The notes beneath the pieces were generated by a model. The model searched no databases. It saw nothing but the letters and a program-made list of their open reading frames with translations, and had not been told where the DNA came from. Positions 8,773 through 16,532 of a DNA stretch of 64,000 nucleotides are shown one piece after another; the stretch's first letter is position 1; the number at the start of each line of letters is the position of its first letter. Origin of the DNA: Lysobacter capsici (GTDB lineage Bacteria > Pseudomonadota > Gammaproteobacteria > Xanthomonadales > Xanthomonadaceae); contig NZ_CP094357.1 in the NCBI RefSeq assembly GCF_014779555.2, positions 5,146,001 to 5,210,000 of the forward strand, read 5' to 3'. Made by a program: the position numbers and the translations under genes.

Positions 8773-10098
8773 ATGAAAAAATTCCTATCGTTCTTACGCG
8801 GCCTGCTGATCTTCGCCGCCCTGGCCGCCGGCCTGGTGGCCTGGGCGCTGGCGCCGTGGCCGGTGTTGCTCGGCCTCGCCGTCGCGTTCGCCTTGTGGAT
8901 GCTGCTCACGCGCAGCGGCCAGCAGGCCGCGTCGGTGGCCGGCGTCGGCATCAGCACGTTGAGCCAGCGCGCGGGTTCCTCGTCGGTGGTGGTGATCGGC
9001 ATCGCCGGCGTGGTCGCGGTGTTGGTGGCGATGCTGTCGATGGCCGAGGGCTACAGGGAAACGCTCGCGCGCACCGGCAGCGACGACACCGCGATGGTGC
9101 TGCGCGGCGCGTCCGCGGCCGAGGTGATGTCGACCCTGGACCTGGCCAGCATCAACGTCATCGAACAGGCGCCCGGCATCGCCCGCGCCGCCGACGGCCG
9201 GCCGCTGGCCTCGCCGGAAACGGTGGTCGCCGCGAACCTGCCGATCAAGGGCGGCAAGCCCGACGAAGACGGCAGCGTGCAGTTGCGCGGGGTCGGCGAT
9301 CGTGCCTGGCAGGTGCGGCCGCAGATCAAGATCGTGCAGGGCCGCAAGTTCGAGACCGGCAAGCGCGAAGTGGTGGTCGGCAGCGGCGCGCAGCGTCAGT
9401 TCGCCGGCATGGAGGTCGGCAAGCAGATCCGCCTGGGCAGCGAGCAGTGGGCCGTGGTCGGCATCTTCAAAGCCGGCGACGCGACGGATTCGGAAGTGTG
9501 GGCCGACGCCGACATGGTCGCGTCCACCTACCGCCGCGGCGCCTCGCGCAACGCGGTCATCGCCAAGCTCAGCGACGCCAAGCAGTTCAAGGCGTTCAAG
9601 GCCGCGCTGGCCGGCGACCCGCGGCTGCAGGTCGACACCACCACCACCGCGGAGTATTTCGCCAAGCAATCCGAACAGATGACCAACGTGATCCGCATCA
9701 TCGGCATCGTGGTCGGTTCGATCATGGCGATCGGCGCGGTGTTCGGCGCGCTCAACACCATGTTCGCCACCGTCGCCACCCGCGCGCGCGAGATCGCGAC
9801 CCTGCGCGCGATCGGCTTCCGCGGTCTGCCGGTGGTGGTCGCGGTGATGCTGGAAACGATGCTGCTGGCCTTGCTCGGCGGTTTGATCGGCGGCGCGCTC
9901 GCGTGGCTGATCTTCAACGGCTACACCGCCTCGACCATCGCCGGCGGCGTGGGTCAGCTGACCTTCGACTTCCGCGTCACCGGCGAGTTGCTGTGGAGCG
10001 GCCTGAAGTGGGCCTTGGCGATCGGCTTCGTCGGCGGCCTGTTCCCGGCGCTGCGCGCGGCGACCTTGCCGGTGACTTCGGCGCTGCGGGCTTTGTGA
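8773..10098 (+). CDS. FtsX/MacB-like ABC permease 2
   Basis: A 441-residue permease lying 12 bp after permease 1. It has the same plan (periplasmic PCD domain followed by three C-terminal helices and TRAREIATLRAIGFRG), but it starts with two extra hydrophobic segments (about 10-45) before the usual first helix. Clear divergence from permease 1 suggests a fixed heterodimer and not a recent duplication. It is the last gene of the operon; a strong hairpin follows at 10107-10140. Confidence 0.9.
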   Translation: MKKFLSFLRGLLIFAALAAGLVAWALAPWPVLLGLAVAFALWMLLTRSGQQAASVAGVGISTLSQRAGSSSVVVIGIAGVVAVLVAMLSMAEGYRETLARTGSDDTAMVLRGASAAEVMSTLDLASINVIEQAPGIARAADGRPLASPETVVAANLPIKGGKPDEDGSVQLRGVGDRAWQVRPQIKIVQGRKFETGKREVVVGSGAQRQFAGMEVGKQIRLGSEQWAVVGIFKAGDATDSEVWADADMVASTYRRGASRNAVIAKLSDAKQFKAFKAALAGDPRLQVDTTTTAEYFAKQSEQMTNVIRIIGIVVGSIMAIGAVFGALNTMFATVATRAREIATLRAIGFRGLPVVVAVMLETMLLALLGGLIGGALAWLIFNGYTASTIAGGVGQLTFDFRVTGELLWSGLKWALAIGFVGGLFPALRAATLPVTSALRAL

Positions 10099-10106
10099 TG
10101 AGCGCC

Positions 10107-10140
10107 GCATCGGGCACGTCGGCGACGGCGTGCCCGATGC
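10107..10140 (+). terminator. Strong hairpin after the ABC exporter operon
   Basis: GCATCGGGCACG and CGTGCCCGATGC form a perfect 12 bp stem around a 10-base loop, 8 bp after the permease 2 stop codon. Only two T bases follow, so it may be a weak or factor-assisted terminator or an mRNA-stabilising end. Confidence 0.5.
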
Positions 10141-10201
10141 TTCAATTGGCCTTGCATTCGCTCTAGAGTGGGCCGCAATCAGGGGCAACGCTCGGGCATG
10201 G

Positions 10202-11245
10202 ATGAACAACGCGACTCGCAGGCGCTTGTGGATCGGCGCAGCCTACGCATCGGGCGTGCTCGCGATGGTGGTGGCGCTCGATAACGACGCGCTAGAAAGC
10301 CACACTCCTTATCTGAAATTGGCATTGTTGTCGCTCTGCATCGGCGGCCTCGCGCTGTGCTTGCGGGCGATCCACCGCATCGATCACAGTCGCGGCGACG
10401 ATCCGCGCAAGCCACTGCGCGCGGCGCTGGCGCACAAGGAATTGCGCGGCACCGCATCGTTGCCGCGCTCGCTGACCGTCGGCACGCCGCTCATGGCCTT
10501 GTTTGTCGCCACCATCGCCTACTGCGGTTGGCACGCCGCCGACTATCTGGGGGCGTTGCTCATGGCCGCCGTCGCGCTCGTCGCCGGCTGGATCTGGCTG
10601 CTGCGTCATCGCCTGCAACCGCGCGAATTGCGCATCGATGCGGCCGGCATCCACTCGCCCGACTTCGGCTTGATCGACTGGCGCGACGTCGTCGGCATCC
10701 GGCGCAATTACATCTACCAGTTCGGGCGCTACATCGAAACATTGCAGGTGTGCGTACGCGATCCGGCCCGCTACCGCGGTCGACTGCCGGTGTGGATGCA
10801 ACGGGTCAGCGGTCAGAGCGCCGCCAGCACCCGACGTTACGCGCCACTGGTCATCATGTTGAACGGCTACGGCATTGCGATCGATACCGCTTACGTCACC
10901 ACGCTGGCCCTGCGACGGCGCATCGCGGCCGCGTTCGTCGAGGACTGGGAGCCGGCGATGAGCGATGCGGAAATCGACGGCTACCTGGTCGCGCACACGC
11001 CGGTCGCCGCGGCACGCGCGCAGCCGGCATCCGCGGCCGCGCCGGGCGCGACCTTTCCTCAGCGGCTGCAGGCGCAACAGAACGCCGGCGCGACCTTGTC
11101 CACGTCCCAGGCCCGTCAACACATCCGCCATCGCGCGCGCAAACGGCGCTGGCATGAAGGCGCCTGGCGTCGTGGAGTCATCGCTGTGCTGGGGGTTGTG
11201 GCCTATGTGCTGGTCAAAGGCTGGCTCGAAGGCTTGTTCGACTGA
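10202..11245 (+). CDS. Multi-helix membrane protein of unknown function
   Basis: A 347-residue protein, not recognised. ATG 10202 starts MNNATRRRLW; a GTG further upstream is in frame but lies inside the preceding hairpin. Membrane helices are likely near residues 8-26, 38-55, 92-110, 113-131 and 325-342. Between them, about 140-225 (ELRIDAAGI, DWRDVVGIRR) looks like a small PH-like beta domain of the kind seen in STM3941-like membrane proteins, an inference from pattern only. An Ala/Gln-rich stretch and a basic run (RHRARKRR) precede the last helix. It converges with the minus-strand exporter gene 3 bp away. Confidence 0.7.
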   Translation: MNNATRRRLWIGAAYASGVLAMVVALDNDALESHTPYLKLALLSLCIGGLALCLRAIHRIDHSRGDDPRKPLRAALAHKELRGTASLPRSLTVGTPLMALFVATIAYCGWHAADYLGALLMAAVALVAGWIWLLRHRLQPRELRIDAAGIHSPDFGLIDWRDVVGIRRNYIYQFGRYIETLQVCVRDPARYRGRLPVWMQRVSGQSAASTRRYAPLVIMLNGYGIAIDTAYVTTLALRRRIAAAFVEDWEPAMSDAEIDGYLVAHTPVAAARAQPASAAAPGATFPQRLQAQQNAGATLSTSQARQHIRHRARKRRWHEGAWRRGVIAVLGVVAYVLVKGWLEGLFD

Positions 11246-11248
11246 AGC

Positions 11249-12154
11249 TCAAGCCGCTTGCGCCGCCGCCATCCGCCGCGACCGCAGCAACCCCTCGCTG
11301 GCGAACACCGCCAGGCCGATCCAGATGATCACGAACCCGATCGCGCGCTCGGCATTGAACGGCTCGCGCAAGATCAGCACGCCGATCAGGAACTGCAAGG
11401 TCGGCGCGACGTATTGCAGCAGGCCGATCGCGGTCAGCGACACTCGCCGCACCGCATAGGCGAAGCCGATCAGCGGCAACGCGGTGAGCGCGCCGGCGAT
11501 CACCAGCAGCACGTCGGTGCCCCAGCCCCAGCCGCCGACGAAACCGCCCTGGCCGTGGGTCTCGCCCCACAGCATCAGCGCCAGCGCCGGCGCGAACAGA
11601 TAGACGTTCTCCACGCCCAGGCCGGTCACCGCTTCGACCGCGACCAGTTTGCGCACCAGGCCGTACACCGCGAACGACACCGCCAGGCCGAGCGCGATCA
11701 GCGGCGGCCGGCCGTACTGGAAGGTCAGCCACAGCACGCCGGCGAAGGCCAGCGCGATCGCCAGCCACTGCACCGCGCGCAGGCGTTCGCCCAGGAACAG
11801 CACGCCGAGCATCACGCTGACCAGCGGCCCGATGAAATAGCCCAGGCTGGTCTCGATCACATGGCCGGCGTTGACCGCCCAGATGTACAAGCCCCAGTTG
11901 AACGCGATCAGCACGCCGCTGAGCGCGAGCATCGCCGCCTTGCGCGGTTCGCGCAGGATGTCGCGCAACCAATGCCGGCCGAACTTCCAGCACAGCCACG
12001 CGGTCACCAGCAAGGTGCTCCAGACGATTCGATGGGCGACGATCTGCAGCGACGGCACCGCGTTGAGCAGATGCCAGTACAGCGGCATCAGCCCCCACAG
12101 CACGAAGGACGCGACCGCGATCCACAGCCCGCGGCGGTCGGTCGGGGTGCTCAT
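11249..12154 (-). CDS. rarD: RarD-type EamA transporter
   Basis: A 301-residue inner-membrane protein with about ten helices, matching the RarD branch of the drug/metabolite transporter superfamily. Diagnostic stretches are SFVLWGLMPLYWHLL, AHRIVWS, NWGLYIWAVN, ETSLGYFIGPL and LGVLFLGERL. Family members are permeases; the substrate is not established. The start at 12154 overlaps the stop of the upstream exporter gene in an ATGA, so the two are translationally coupled. A longer open frame running on toward 13066 is only the shadow of that upstream gene. Confidence 0.9.
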   Translation of the reverse strand: MSTPTDRRGLWIAVASFVLWGLMPLYWHLLNAVPSLQIVAHRIVWSTLLVTAWLCWKFGRHWLRDILREPRKAAMLALSGVLIAFNWGLYIWAVNAGHVIETSLGYFIGPLVSVMLGVLFLGERLRAVQWLAIALAFAGVLWLTFQYGRPPLIALGLAVSFAVYGLVRKLVAVEAVTGLGVENVYLFAPALALMLWGETHGQGGFVGGWGWGTDVLLVIAGALTALPLIGFAYAVRRVSLTAIGLLQYVAPTLQFLIGVLILREPFNAERAIGFVIIWIGLAVFASEGLLRSRRMAAAQAA

Positions 12155-13149
12155 GCGCGTTTCTCCAGATCGGTTACTTCCGTCGACGCGGGCTCGCGCG
12201 GTTCGGCCGCGGCCACCGGGCCGATCGCCGGCGCCGCCGCTGGCACGGGCTTGCCCGCGCGCGCCTTGGCCAGGGTGATGATGCCCACGCCGACCAAGAT
12301 CACCGCCATCGCGCCCAGGTCGTGCGAGGTGAAACGCTCGCCGGCGAGCAATGCGCCGAACAGCACCGCGATCGGCGGATTGACGTAGGCATAGCTGGTC
12401 GCCAACGCCGGACGCACGTGGTGCAGCAGCCAGATGTAGGCGGTGAAGCCGAAGATCGAACCGGCCACGACCAAGTACAGCAACGCCGCCGTGGCGCCGA
12501 AGGTGGGCATCGATGTAATGCGTTCGCCGGTGACCACGGCCGCGCCGAGCATCCACACGCTGCCGGTCAGCATCTGCGCGCTGGCGGCCATGAACGGCGA
12601 CGGCAGGTCCTGGTCGCGGCTCCAGATCGAGCCCCAGGCCCAGGCGATCGGCGCGACGATCAGGCACACCAGGCCGAGCGTGGACGCCGACAGCTTGCCG
12701 CCGGCGTTGAGCCAGATCACCCCGAGAAAACCGATCGCCAGGCCGATCCATTCGACCTTCGACGGGTGCCGTCCGCGCAGCATCGCGAACACGCCGGCGA
12801 ACAACGGCATCGAGGCGACCGCGATCGCCGCGAGTCCCGAATCGACCTGAGTCTCGGCCAGATTCACCAGACCGTTGGACAGCAGCACCATCCAGATCGA
12901 CAGCACCCACAAGGTGCGCCATTGCTTGCGCGTCGGCGCCGGCACGCCGCGCCAGCGCAGCACCGCGTACATGATCACGCCGGCCAGGAACATGCGCGCC
13001 GCGCCCAGCAGGAACGGCGGATAGCTGTGCAGCGCGAAGCGGATGCCGAGGTAGGTCGACCCCCACAGCACGTACACCGAGCCCAGGGCGAGCGCGACGG
13101 CGAGCGCGCTGGGCGCGCGGGATTGAGAAGACGAGGGAGCGGCGCTCAT
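12151..13149 (-). CDS. yedA: YedA-like EamA exporter
   Basis: A 332-residue transporter with ten predicted helices in two EamA repeats (about 12-142 and 160-292). It shows YVLWGSTYLGIRFAL, GAARMFLAGV, NGLVNLAETQVDSGLAA, and a second-repeat YAYVNPPIAVLFGALLAGE, all typical of the YedA/RhaT-type exporter group. A Pro/Ala-rich cytoplasmic tail of about 35 residues follows. It is the first gene of a two-gene operon, sharing a 4 bp ATGA overlap with rarD. The substrate is unknown; an amino-acid or metabolite export role is possible from family knowledge. Confidence 0.85.
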   Translation of the reverse strand: MSAAPSSSQSRAPSALAVALALGSVYVLWGSTYLGIRFALHSYPPFLLGAARMFLAGVIMYAVLRWRGVPAPTRKQWRTLWVLSIWMVLLSNGLVNLAETQVDSGLAAIAVASMPLFAGVFAMLRGRHPSKVEWIGLAIGFLGVIWLNAGGKLSASTLGLVCLIVAPIAWAWGSIWSRDQDLPSPFMAASAQMLTGSVWMLGAAVVTGERITSMPTFGATAALLYLVVAGSIFGFTAYIWLLHHVRPALATSYAYVNPPIAVLFGALLAGERFTSHDLGAMAVILVGVGIITLAKARAGKPVPAAAPAIGPVAAAEPREPASTEVTDLEKRA

Positions 13150-13523
13150 GACGCGGGTACTCGGGGGGAGAGAACGGCGGAAGAGAAAAGGAACAGCTTG
13201 GCGCGAACGCGGGAAAAACAGCAGCGAGAAAAACTTGAGTCAGCCTTTAACGATTCGTGGGGTCGGGCGATCGCCACGCCGCCCGCGAAGTCGTTCGCCG
13301 CGATCCATGCGAGCCATTGCGAAAACAAACGCGCGACCGGTCGATGCGAATCCGCCGCTGGATGGGACGGGCCGCGGCGACACCCGGCCCGCGCCATCGC
13401 CGCTTGGTCACGACGAGTCCGGCACCCACCACCGATCAATCAATCGACGCGACACAACCCGCCCGCCTTACCCGCACCACGCCCCCACGCTCCGGCGCAC
13501 GCGGCAACGCGTACGCCCCTTCA
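13150..13523. other. Intergenic region without a recognised feature
   Basis: A GC-rich 374 bp stretch between the 5' end of the YedA-like gene and the 3' end of the acetyltransferase gene, both on the minus strand. It must hold the promoter for the exporter pair, but no convincing -35/-10 pair, repeat or terminator was found. Confidence 0.5.
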
Positions 13524-14036
13524 TCACGGATGCGGCCCGTAACGCGACACCGAAGTGCGACGGCTGCCGACATCGCGGCGGCGCGGATCGTCGAACACGT
13601 CGATCACCACGAAACCGGCCTTGCGCATCATCCCCGCCGAGCCCTCGTTCTCCTCGTGGCGTTCGACATAGATCTCGACCAATCCCATCTGCAGCAGCCG
13701 CCCCACCGCCGCCTTGAGCAGCCGGGTGCCCAGCCCCTGACCGCGATGCTCGCGATGGACCACGACCTCGCCGACATGGCCCTGCCATTCGATCTCGCGA
13801 CCGTCGGGCTGATAGCGGTGGAAAGCGTCGCTCGGCTCGAATGTGACGACAGCCACAATTTCGCCTTCGTGCAGCGCGACGATGGCCTGCGTGCGGCCGA
13901 GCCGGATCGCCGACAAGTGCGCGGCCAGCTCGACGTCGGGCAGGAAATTCCAGGGATTGGGGCCGTGTTCGCGGATCAGCGCGAGAATCTCGCCGATCTG
14001 TTCGGGCACGGCGGCTTGCGTCACGTACCGGGACAT
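13524..14036 (-). CDS. GNAT family N-acetyltransferase
   Basis: A 170-residue acyltransferase. The core is VGEVVVHREHRGQGLGTRLLKAAV, split by the acetyl-CoA pyrophosphate-binding motif RGQGLG, followed by IYVERHEENEGSAGMMRKAGF as in GNAT motif B. The start at 14036 (MSRYVTQAAVPEQ) matches where such enzymes begin; an in-frame ATG at 14129 would add 31 unconserved residues. The acceptor is unknown. It is divergently oriented to the Lrp-type regulator at 14176, which could regulate it. Confidence 0.82.
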   Translation of the reverse strand: MSRYVTQAAVPEQIGEILALIREHGPNPWNFLPDVELAAHLSAIRLGRTQAIVALHEGEIVAVVTFEPSDAFHRYQPDGREIEWQGHVGEVVVHREHRGQGLGTRLLKAAVGRLLQMGLVEIYVERHEENEGSAGMMRKAGFVVIDVFDDPRRRDVGSRRTSVSRYGPHP

Positions 14037-14175
14037 CCCGGGGGCGTCCGTATGTAAGGGGTTGGGGGAGCGAACCCACACATAAAAATTCTTCGTGCGG
14101 TGGGATCGAGAATAGCGTATCGATGTCATTCAAATTACGGTTGAATTATTGCCCGTACAGACGCAAAAATCTTGC

Positions 14176-14679
14176 ATGAATGGTAGCCCCCTGGTTTTGG
14201 ACGAGTTCGACCACAAGTTGCTCGAACTCCTGCAGCAAGATGCGTCAGTGACCCTGAGCGAACTGGGCGAGGCCGTGGGCCTGTCGCCCAGCGCGGTGCA
14301 GCGCCGCATGACCCGCTACCGCCAGGACGGCCTGATGCGGCAGGTGGCGGTGCTCGACCCCCTGGCGCTGGGCAGCACCCTGGCCGCGGTGTGGGTGACG
14401 ATGGAGCGCGAGTCGGCCGAGGGCAACGCCGCCTTCCACGCCCGCGTGCGCGCCGCGCCCGAAGTCCAGCAGTGCTACACCCTGGCCGGCGAATGGGACT
14501 ACCTGGTGATCCTGGCCACCACCGGCGTCGCCCATTGCCGGCAGGTGGTCGACCGCCTGTTCCTCGACGAGGGCAACGTCAAGCGCTACGACACCCACCT
14601 GGTGTTCGACGTGGTCAAGCACGGCCTGGAGCTGCCGACCCGCGATGCGCCGAGGGCAACGCGCAAGCGGCGCGGGTAA
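14176..14679 (+). CDS. Lrp/AsnC family transcriptional regulator
   Basis: A 167-residue regulator. The N-terminal winged helix-turn-helix (about 10-60) reads LSELGEAVGLSPSAVQRRM, and the C-terminal RAM/AsnC effector domain (about 70-150) has GEWDYLVILATTG. Such proteins form octamer-like assemblies and respond to amino acids. ATG 14176 was preferred to an in-frame TTG at 14149. It shares a short intergenic region of about 140 bp with the divergent acetyltransferase gene, the usual layout for a local regulator and its target. Confidence 0.9.
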   Translation: MNGSPLVLDEFDHKLLELLQQDASVTLSELGEAVGLSPSAVQRRMTRYRQDGLMRQVAVLDPLALGSTLAAVWVTMERESAEGNAAFHARVRAAPEVQQCYTLAGEWDYLVILATTGVAHCRQVVDRLFLDEGNVKRYDTHLVFDVVKHGLELPTRDAPRATRKRRG

Positions 14680-14920
14680 GGCATGACGGTTGCGGCCATG
14701 CGGGTTTAACGGCCGGCATCGACTCGATCGGCATCGACTCCGCCGGCCGCTGCCCGGGCGGCATGACGGACGGCGGTCGGGTGGATGCATCGCCACGGGC
14801 GCGCGAATCCTGGGCCCTCGCCGCTTTACCCCGTGCGCGGGCGGGTCCAGGATTGGCGGCGTCGCACCGCGGGCCGTAGCACGCGGGCCGCTTCGCACTC
14901 ACGGTCGGAGGGAGTCGGGC

Positions 14921-15133
14921 ATGTTCAAGAAGGGCGCGGATGAAGAAACCTGGTCGAGCATCTTCAAGAAGGCCGTGGATAAAAAAAGCGAGCCGGGCAT
15001 TTTCAAGAAGGGCGCGGATAAAAAGAGCGTCTGGGGCGTATCCGACCCGCTGAAACGCAAGTTTCTCGCTGGATTGAGCATCGGGATCGTCATCGGCGTG
15101 CCCATCGGCCGCTGGCTCGCCACCTTGTCGTAA
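14921..15133 (+). CDS. Small protein with three 13-residue repeats and a membrane helix
   Basis: A 70-residue protein with a good ribosome site (GGAGGG) 8 bp before the ATG. Residues 1-39 are three tandem copies of a 13-residue unit, (M/I)FKK(G/A)(A/V)D(E/K)(E/K)(T/S)xxx, encoded by three 39 bp repeats at 14921-14959, 14960-14998 and 14999-15037. Residues 48-66 (RKFLAGLSIGIVIGVPIGRW) form a likely membrane helix with several Gly residues. Family and function are not recognised. Lys-rich amphipathic repeats joined to a helix could bind membranes or a partner; this is inference. It stands alone between the Lrp gene and a minus-strand gene. Confidence 0.72.
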   Translation: MFKKGADEETWSSIFKKAVDKKSEPGIFKKGADKKSVWGVSDPLKRKFLAGLSIGIVIGVPIGRWLATLS

Positions 15134-15324
15134 CAGCGCCGAGTCGCCATCGCTGCATCGAACCTGGCAAGCGCCTCGCGGCGTTCGCCCCGACGCAGCC
15201 GGCGGCATGTTCCAGCCAAGACCGTTGCGTTTGCCTTGCCATCGCCGCATCGAAGCTACCGGCAGCGCGACCTGCTTGCGCGCGATCACCGGGTACGGCT
15301 TGCCGCGAGCGAGGTCGCGTTAGT

Positions 15325-16209
15325 TCAAGCCGCCTGCTCACGCTGCAACAGCTTCTCCTTGAGCGGCAGACCCCAGCGATAGCCGCCCAGCGAGCCATCG
15401 CCACGCACCACCCGATGACACGGCACCACCACCGCCACGCGATTGTTCGCGCAGGCCTGCGCCACCGCGCGCGCGCCGCGCGGCGAACCGACCTGCTGCG
15501 CGATCTGTTCGTAGCTGCGGGTCTGCCCCGGCGGAATCTTCATCAGCGCGTCCCAGACTTTTTTCTGGAAGGCGGTGCCGATCAGGTCCACCGCAACGGT
15601 TTCGCGCTTGCCGCCGAGGGTCTGCGCGACCGCGCGCACGCGCGGCGCCAGGAATTCGTCGCGGCCGGCGTCGACGCGCTCCAGCGTGGCCTGCGGGAAT
15701 TCGCTGTGCAGCTTGGCCTGCAGGGCTTGCGCATCGTCGCCGAGTTCGACCATGCAGATGCCGCGCGCGGTGGTCGCGACCAGCGCGGTGCCCAATTCGG
15801 TCTGGGTCAGGCTCCAGCGGATCTGCTCGCCGGCGCCGCCGGCGCGGTAGCGCGCCGGGGTCATGCCCAGGCGCGCCGCGCCGCTTTCGTACACGCGCGA
15901 GGGCGAGCCGTAGCCGGCGTCGTACAGCGCCGCGCTGACATCGCTGCCTTCGCGCAATGCCGAGCGCAGGCTGCCGAGCTTGCGCTGGGCGAGGTATTCG
16001 GCCGGGCTCAGACCGAAGCGCGCGCTGAAGCGGCGCTGCAGGTGCGACGGGCTCAGGCCGACCGCTTCGGCCAGTTCGCTCAGCGACGGCTCGCCGGCCT
16101 CCAGCAGGACTCGTGCCTGTTCGAGCTTGTCGATCGCGGGCGTGGGGGCAACCGGCTTATCGGTGACAGCGCCGGTAACGGGCTTGCGGATGTGGGATTT
16201 GGCGTTCAT
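15325..16209 (-). CDS. Ada-like AraC regulator / O6-methylguanine-DNA methyltransferase
   Basis: A 294-residue DNA repair protein. It has an AraC-type helix-turn-helix pair (about 30-120, LSELAEAVGLSPSHLQRRF), an N-terminal ribonuclease-like methyltransferase lobe (about 125-200) and the DNA-methyltransferase domain with the alkyl-acceptor motif PCHRV near residue 263 followed by GYRWGLPLKE. Compared with E. coli Ada (354 residues) the N-terminal zinc-binding domain that takes methyl groups from phosphotriesters is missing, replaced by a 25-residue unstructured leader. It therefore probably repairs O6-alkylguanine but cannot be activated through Cys38 as Ada is. It stands alone. Confidence 0.9.
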   Translation of the reverse strand: MNAKSHIRKPVTGAVTDKPVAPTPAIDKLEQARVLLEAGEPSLSELAEAVGLSPSHLQRRFSARFGLSPAEYLAQRKLGSLRSALREGSDVSAALYDAGYGSPSRVYESGAARLGMTPARYRAGGAGEQIRWSLTQTELGTALVATTARGICMVELGDDAQALQAKLHSEFPQATLERVDAGRDEFLAPRVRAVAQTLGGKRETVAVDLIGTAFQKKVWDALMKIPPGQTRSYEQIAQQVGSPRGARAVAQACANNRVAVVVPCHRVVRGDGSLGGYRWGLPLKEKLLQREQAA

Positions 16210-16475
16210 GGCGCAAGACTAGGCTTGATCCCGGGGTCTCGCTATCCGCATCTTGCCCGTGGCGGGGTCGGGTTTTGAGGGCCGATTCAGGTCGGATTTT
16301 GCGCGTAGGCACGGTCCGAAAACTGGCGATGGCTCGGTAAGCCAAGGCTCGGTCCAGTCGATAACGGCTCGTGTGTTCGCGGATTCCGCGGGGGCGTCCG
16401 CCATGGCCACGGCGATACCAGCGACGCGCACCTCATTGACCCGAACACCGCGCCGCCGACGCACCACGCCACGCA

Positions 16476-16508
16476 CAAAAAGAAAGCGCGCCATCAAGGC
16501 GCGCTTTC
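16476..16508 (-). terminator. Rho-independent terminator after prc
   Basis: Read on the minus strand, GAAAGCGCGCC pairs perfectly with GGCGCGCTTTC around a five-base loop and is followed by TTTTT. It lies 24 bp after the stop codon of the Prc protease gene. The rest of the gap 16210-16475 shows nothing recognisable. Confidence 0.9.
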
Positions 16509-16532
16509 GGTCGAACGTTCAGCGAACCGGCT

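Noticed and set aside
11249-13066. A 605-residue fused exporter
   Set aside because: It is the RarD frame read back into the YedA-like gene in another frame; the ATGA overlap defines two genes.
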